The notes beneath the pieces are model-generated. The model was not told the origin of the DNA and did no database searches. It saw only the letters and a program-made list of their open reading frames with translations. From positions 186,001 through 250,000 of the forward strand of contig NZ_QZFU01000041.1 in the NCBI RefSeq assembly GCF_003598715.1: a stretch of 64,000 bases of DNA, read 5' to 3'. How positions within the stretch are numbered: position 1 is the first letter of the stretch; each line of letters opens with the position of its first letter. Shown piece by piece: positions 60,293 through 64,000 of this stretch. Made by a program: the position numbers and the translations under genes. The stretch is from Nocardia panacis. Lineage in GTDB: Bacteria; Actinomycetota; Actinomycetes; Mycobacteriales; Mycobacteriaceae.

Positions 60293-63200
60293 TCATACAA
60301 GAACTTTGACACCGCGAATCGCCCGCAGCTCACCCAGCAGCGCCGAGGACACCGTCACCGGATACCGGTCGACCGCGACGGTGGTGCGCCGCTTGCCGTA
60401 GCAGACGACCAGCCGGACCGGTGTCGCCCCGCGATGCGCGTCGAGCGCGGATTTGAGTTCGCGGACGGTCTCGCGATCGGTATGCACCGCGGCGAGTTCC
60501 AGGGTCAGCGGCGGTTCCTCCGCACCCGCCTCGAGGGTGGCGAGGTGAGCGCCGAAGATCGCCATCCGCTCCTCCCGCCAGTTGACTCGCCCCGCCACGG
60601 CGACCACCGCGTCGAGGGCGAGTTCGGTGGCGAACAGCGCGTAGGACTTCGGGAAGAACAGCACCTCGACGGCGGCGTCCAGATCCTCGACCTGCGCGAT
60701 GGCCCAGCTCTCGCCTTTCTTGTTGACCCGGCGTTCCAGCGCGGAGATCATTCCCGCGATGGCGACGTTGCCTTCGCGCGGTGGGTTGGCCAGCAGCGCC
60801 GCAATGGGTTTCGGCGCGTGTCGCCGCAGCAGGTGGTTCGCGCCGTCGAGTGGATGCCCGGATACATAGAGCCCCAGCATCTCCCGCTCGAGTCCGAGCA
60901 GCTCGTCGCGCGGCCACTCCTGGTCGCCGATCCGCAGATGTGCGAGCGGTGAAGCGTCGCGGGCTGTTTCGGCCGCGCCGAGGTCGAACAGGTCGAATTG
61001 GCCGAGTGCCCGGCTGCGTTTGAGTCCGGTGATGGCGTCCACGGCATCCTCATGGATATCGAGCAGTGCTCGGCGTGGTTGTCCGAAAGAGTCGAACGCG
61101 CCTGCCTTGATGAGGGATTCGAGGACCCGCTTGTTGCAGCAGAGGAGTTCGGACTTCTCCAGGAAGTCGGTGAACGAGGTGTAGTCGCCTTTGTGCGTGC
61201 GGGTTTCGATGATCGAGTCGACCACGTTGGCACCCACGTTGCGGACCCCGCCGAGTCCGAACCGGATATCGTCCCCGACGGCGGCGAAGCGCAGCGAGGA
61301 TTCATTGACATCCGGTGGGAGCACCCTGATGCCGAGTTGGCGGCATTCGGCGAGGTAGATGGCGGATTTATCCTTGTTGTCGGCCACCGAGGTGAGCAGT
61401 GCCGCCATATATTCGGCCCGATAATTGGCCTTGAGGTACGCGGTCCAGTAGCCGACCAGCGCGTAGCCCGCCGCATGCGATTTGTTGAACGCGTATCCGG
61501 CGAAGGGCAGCACGGTATCCCAGAGCGCCCGCACCGCGTCGTCGGAGAAGCCGCTGTCCCGCATACCCGCCCGGAAACCCTCGAACTCCTTGGCCAGCAC
61601 CTCGGGTTTCTTCTTGCCCATGGCGCGGCGCAGCACATCGGCGCGACCCATCGAGAATCCGGCCACCCGCTGGGCGATCTGCATGATCTGCTCCTGATAC
61701 ACGACCAGGCCGAAGGTTTCGGCGAGAATATCGCGCAGCGGTTCGGCCAGTTCCGGATGAATCGGCTCGATGGCCTGCCGGTCGTTCTTGCGGTCGGCGT
61801 AGTTGTTGTGGGTGTTCATCGCCATCGGACCGGGACGATAGAGCGCGTTCACCGCGATGATGTCCGGAAAACCGGTCGGCGCCATGCGGCGCAGCAGTTC
61901 GCGCATGGCCGCGCCGTCGAGCTGGAAGACGCCGAGACTTTCGCCTCGGCCGAGCAGCTCATAGGTTTTCGGGTCGTCGGTGCCCAACGTGTCCAGGTCT
62001 ATGGTCTCGCTGCGGTTGGCGACGATATTGTCGATCGCGTCACCGATCACCGTGAGATTGCGCAGGCCGAGGAAATCCATTTTCAGCAGGCCGATGGCCT
62101 CGCAGGACGGATAGTCCCAGCCGGTGATGATCGCGCCGTCCTCGCGTCGCCACAGCGGAATCACCTCGCGCAGCGGCTGCGCGGACATGATCACCGCGCA
62201 CGCGTGCACACCCGCATTGCGAATCAGCCCCTCCAATCCGCGCGCGGTCTCGAACAGGGTGGCGACATCGCGGTCGGATTCGAGCAGCGCGCGGATCTCG
62301 GCGGCCTCCGGATAGCGTTCGTGGGCCGGGTCGATAATTCCCGACAGCGGAATATCCTTCGCCGCGACCGGTGGCGGCAGCGTTTTGGAGACGCGGTCGG
62401 CCAGGGCGAATCCCGCCTGCCCGAAATGGACCCGCGCCGCATCCTTGATCGCGGCCTTGGTCTTGATCTTGCCGAAGGTGATCACCTGCGCCACCCGGTC
62501 CGCACCGTATTTGGCGGTGGCGTAGTGGATCATCTCGGTGCGGCGGCGGTCGTCGAAATCCATATCGATATCGGGCATGGAGACACGTTCCGGATTCAGG
62601 AACCGTTCGAACAGCAGACCGTGCTCGATCGGGTCGAGGTTGGTGATGCCCATCGCGTAGGCGACCAGCGACCCGGCGGCGGAACCTCGGCCCGGTCCCA
62701 CCCGGATACCTTGCTCCCGTGCGTAATTCATCAGGTCGGCGGTGATCAGGAAGTAGGCCGAGAAGCCCTTGCGCACGATGATGTCGAGTTCGAACTCGGC
62801 GCGGCGCCGGTACTGCTCGGGCACCCCGCCGGGTAGGCGGCGGTCCAGGCCGCGCAGCACCTGCTCCCGGAACCAGCCCGGCGCGTCGTAGCCGTCGGGC
62901 GCGTCGTAGACCGGCATCCGGTCGGCGTGCGCCCAGACCTCGGCATAGGATTCGACTCGCTCCGCGATGCGCAGCGTGCTGTCGGCCGCGCCGGGCACCT
63001 CGACATCCCAGTAGGCGCGCATCTCCTCGGGCGAGCGCAAATAGTAGCCGTCGCCGTCGAATTTGAATCGCGTCGGATCACCGAGCGTCTTGCCCGCCTG
63101 CACACACAGCAGCGCCGCGTGTGCCTCGGCCTGTGCGCGCGCGACATAGTGGGAGTCGTTGGTGGCCAAGGGCGCGAGCCGCAGTTTCGCGCCGATCTCC

Positions 63201-63814
63201 AGCAGCCCTTCGCGCACCGAGCGTTCGATGGTCAGGCCGTGATCCATCAGTTCGACGAAGAAGTTCTCCGCGCCGAAGATATCGCGGTAGTCGGCGGCGG
63301 CCCGCAGCGCTTCGTCCCGCTGACCGAGTCGCAGCCGGGTCTGCACCTCGCCGGACGGGCAGCCGGTGGTGGCGATGACGCCCGCCGCGTGCTCGGCGAT
63401 CAGGTCCCGATCCATGCGCGGTTTGCGGTAGTAGCCTTCGATACTCGCCAGCGAGGACAGCGCGAACAGATTGCGCAGTCCGCGCGCGTCGCGGGCCAGC
63501 ATGGTCATATGCGTGTACGCGCCGCCGCCGGACACATCGTCACCGCCGCGCTGCCCCGCCTGCCCCCAGAGCACCGGCTTCTTGTGGAACCGACTGCCCG
63601 GTGCGACGTACGCCTCTATCCCGATGATCGGTTTGACGCCCTTCTCGGTGGCGACCCGATAGAACTCGTCCGCACCGAACATATTGCCGTGATCGGTCAT
63701 CCCGACCGCGGACATACCGAGCCGCGATGCCTCGTCGAACAACGGCTCGATCTTGGCCGCGCCGTCGAGCATCGAGTACTCGGTGTGGACATGCAGATGG
63801 ACGAATGACGACAC
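60293..63814 (-). CDS. dnaE: DNA polymerase III subunit alpha
   Basis: A 1173-residue replicative polymerase. The N-terminal PHP domain is intact (FVHLHVHTEYSMLDG ... MTDHGNMFGADEF), a domain that proofreads in mycobacterial DnaE1. The palm has VGPGRGSAAGSLVAYAMGI and PDIDMDFDDRRR with the catalytic acids, and the OB and C-terminal domains follow. GTG 63814 behind AAGGAGG is preferred over the ATG ten codons earlier. Whether it is the only dnaE cannot be told from here. Confidence 0.95.
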   Translation of the reverse strand: MSSFVHLHVHTEYSMLDGAAKIEPLFDEASRLGMSAVGMTDHGNMFGADEFYRVATEKGVKPIIGIEAYVAPGSRFHKKPVLWGQAGQRGGDDVSGGGAYTHMTMLARDARGLRNLFALSSLASIEGYYRKPRMDRDLIAEHAAGVIATTGCPSGEVQTRLRLGQRDEALRAAADYRDIFGAENFFVELMDHGLTIERSVREGLLEIGAKLRLAPLATNDSHYVARAQAEAHAALLCVQAGKTLGDPTRFKFDGDGYYLRSPEEMRAYWDVEVPGAADSTLRIAERVESYAEVWAHADRMPVYDAPDGYDAPGWFREQVLRGLDRRLPGGVPEQYRRRAEFELDIIVRKGFSAYFLITADLMNYAREQGIRVGPGRGSAAGSLVAYAMGITNLDPIEHGLLFERFLNPERVSMPDIDMDFDDRRRTEMIHYATAKYGADRVAQVITFGKIKTKAAIKDAARVHFGQAGFALADRVSKTLPPPVAAKDIPLSGIIDPAHERYPEAAEIRALLESDRDVATLFETARGLEGLIRNAGVHACAVIMSAQPLREVIPLWRREDGAIITGWDYPSCEAIGLLKMDFLGLRNLTVIGDAIDNIVANRSETIDLDTLGTDDPKTYELLGRGESLGVFQLDGAAMRELLRRMAPTGFPDIIAVNALYRPGPMAMNTHNNYADRKNDRQAIEPIHPELAEPLRDILAETFGLVVYQEQIMQIAQRVAGFSMGRADVLRRAMGKKKPEVLAKEFEGFRAGMRDSGFSDDAVRALWDTVLPFAGYAFNKSHAAGYALVGYWTAYLKANYRAEYMAALLTSVADNKDKSAIYLAECRQLGIRVLPPDVNESSLRFAAVGDDIRFGLGGVRNVGANVVDSIIETRTHKGDYTSFTDFLEKSELLCCNKRVLESLIKAGAFDSFGQPRRALLDIHEDAVDAITGLKRSRALGQFDLFDLGAAETARDASPLAHLRIGDQEWPRDELLGLEREMLGLYVSGHPLDGANHLLRRHAPKPIAALLANPPREGNVAIAGMISALERRVNKKGESWAIAQVEDLDAAVEVLFFPKSYALFATELALDAVVAVAGRVNWREERMAIFGAHLATLEAGAEEPPLTLELAAVHTDRETVRELKSALDAHRGATPVRLVVCYGKRRTTVAVDRYPVTVSSALLGELRAIRGVKVLV

Positions 63815-63887
63815 GGGCGGCCCTCCTTGCTCGGCTGGCGTCATTCGAGCCGACCGACCGGGAAGGGGTCAAACAATCGACGCGCCC

Positions 63888-64000
63888 ATGCGACACAACC
63901 GAAAGTTGTTGCCGCAGGTGCTTGGTCAGCAATACGCGGCTGCGAACCGCCGCTACGGAACCACTCCCGCCGAGGGCGATGGCGCGGATCGATGGCGTGT
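63888..64000 (+). CDS. Possible protein start cut by window edge
   Basis: An ATG at 63888 opens a frame that runs to the window end (37 codons: basic, MRHNRKLLPQVLGQQYAAANRRYG). No ribosome site is visible at normal spacing (GGAAGGGG lies over 20 bases upstream). No family recognised. It may be a real gene divergent from dnaE, but the support is weak. Confidence 0.3.
   Translation, partial: MRHNRKLLPQVLGQQYAAANRRYGTTPAEGDGADRWR

Overview
The window looks like a chromosomal segment of a Nocardia-type actinobacterium (order Mycobacteriales). The evidence is strongly GC-rich coding DNA, many GTG and TTG starts, and gene orders shared with mycobacteria: hrcA-dnaJ2-rsmE-phoH-ybeY-CBS protein-era-recO-uppS, smtB-zur-glyS, dgt-dnaG and a sulfite-reductase/cysHDN operon. 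An EspG/DUF3558 type VII secretion module of the kind seen in nocardiae points the same way. The genus is an inference; no rRNA is present.

Layout. 0-5 kb: an ECF sigma/anti-sigma pair, a secreted Ala-rich protein, an AIM24-like protein, and a His-rich protein plus MFS exporter behind a CsoR-type copper operator. 4.6-10.5 kb: an assimilatory sulfate-reduction operon (cysteine-codon leader peptide, sulfite reductase, cysH, cysD, cysN, siroheme chelatase). 11-20 kb: hemW, small secreted and hypothetical proteins, enoyl-CoA hydratase, a PLP decarboxylase, an SDR/LysR divergent pair, a CGNR regulator and an EamA transporter. 19.7-22.8 kb: a lower-GC ESX accessory module whose espG carries a frameshift. 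22.9-24.3 kb: two overlapping decayed genes (methyltransferase, TetR). 24.7-41.9 kb: the conserved housekeeping run from hrcA to uppS. It is interrupted by regulator/methyltransferase and MFS/LysR pairs and, between era and recO, by a GH114 lipoprotein and a lower-GC DprA/phosphoribosyltransferase pair. 42-46 kb: a two-component system, two TetR regulators with visible operators, a Dabb protein and repeats. 45.9-55.7 kb: zur-smtB, glyS, DUF1707, tenA, an MBL hydrolase, an imine-reductase-like protein, a DUF218 protein, dgt and dnaG. 55.9-60.3 kb: tRNA-Asn, then an accessory region with a TetR, a small RWN-repeat protein, an ABC transporter reduced to a deletion scar, a P450 and a YWTD propeller protein. 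60.3-64 kb: dnaE.

The most notable signals are: a near-consensus LexA/SOS box in front of the DprA-PRTase pair, suggesting a DNA-damage-inducible module of unknown function; a perfect copper-operator palindrome driving a His-rich HVHP protein; a short leader ORF with clustered Cys codons ahead of the sulfur operon; several perfect inverted repeats that are probably TetR operators; a 30-bp near-identical sequence repeated in two intergenic places; and a group of disrupted genes (espG, methyltransferase, TetR, Ig-like protein, ABC transporter) that are either real decay or assembly errors.
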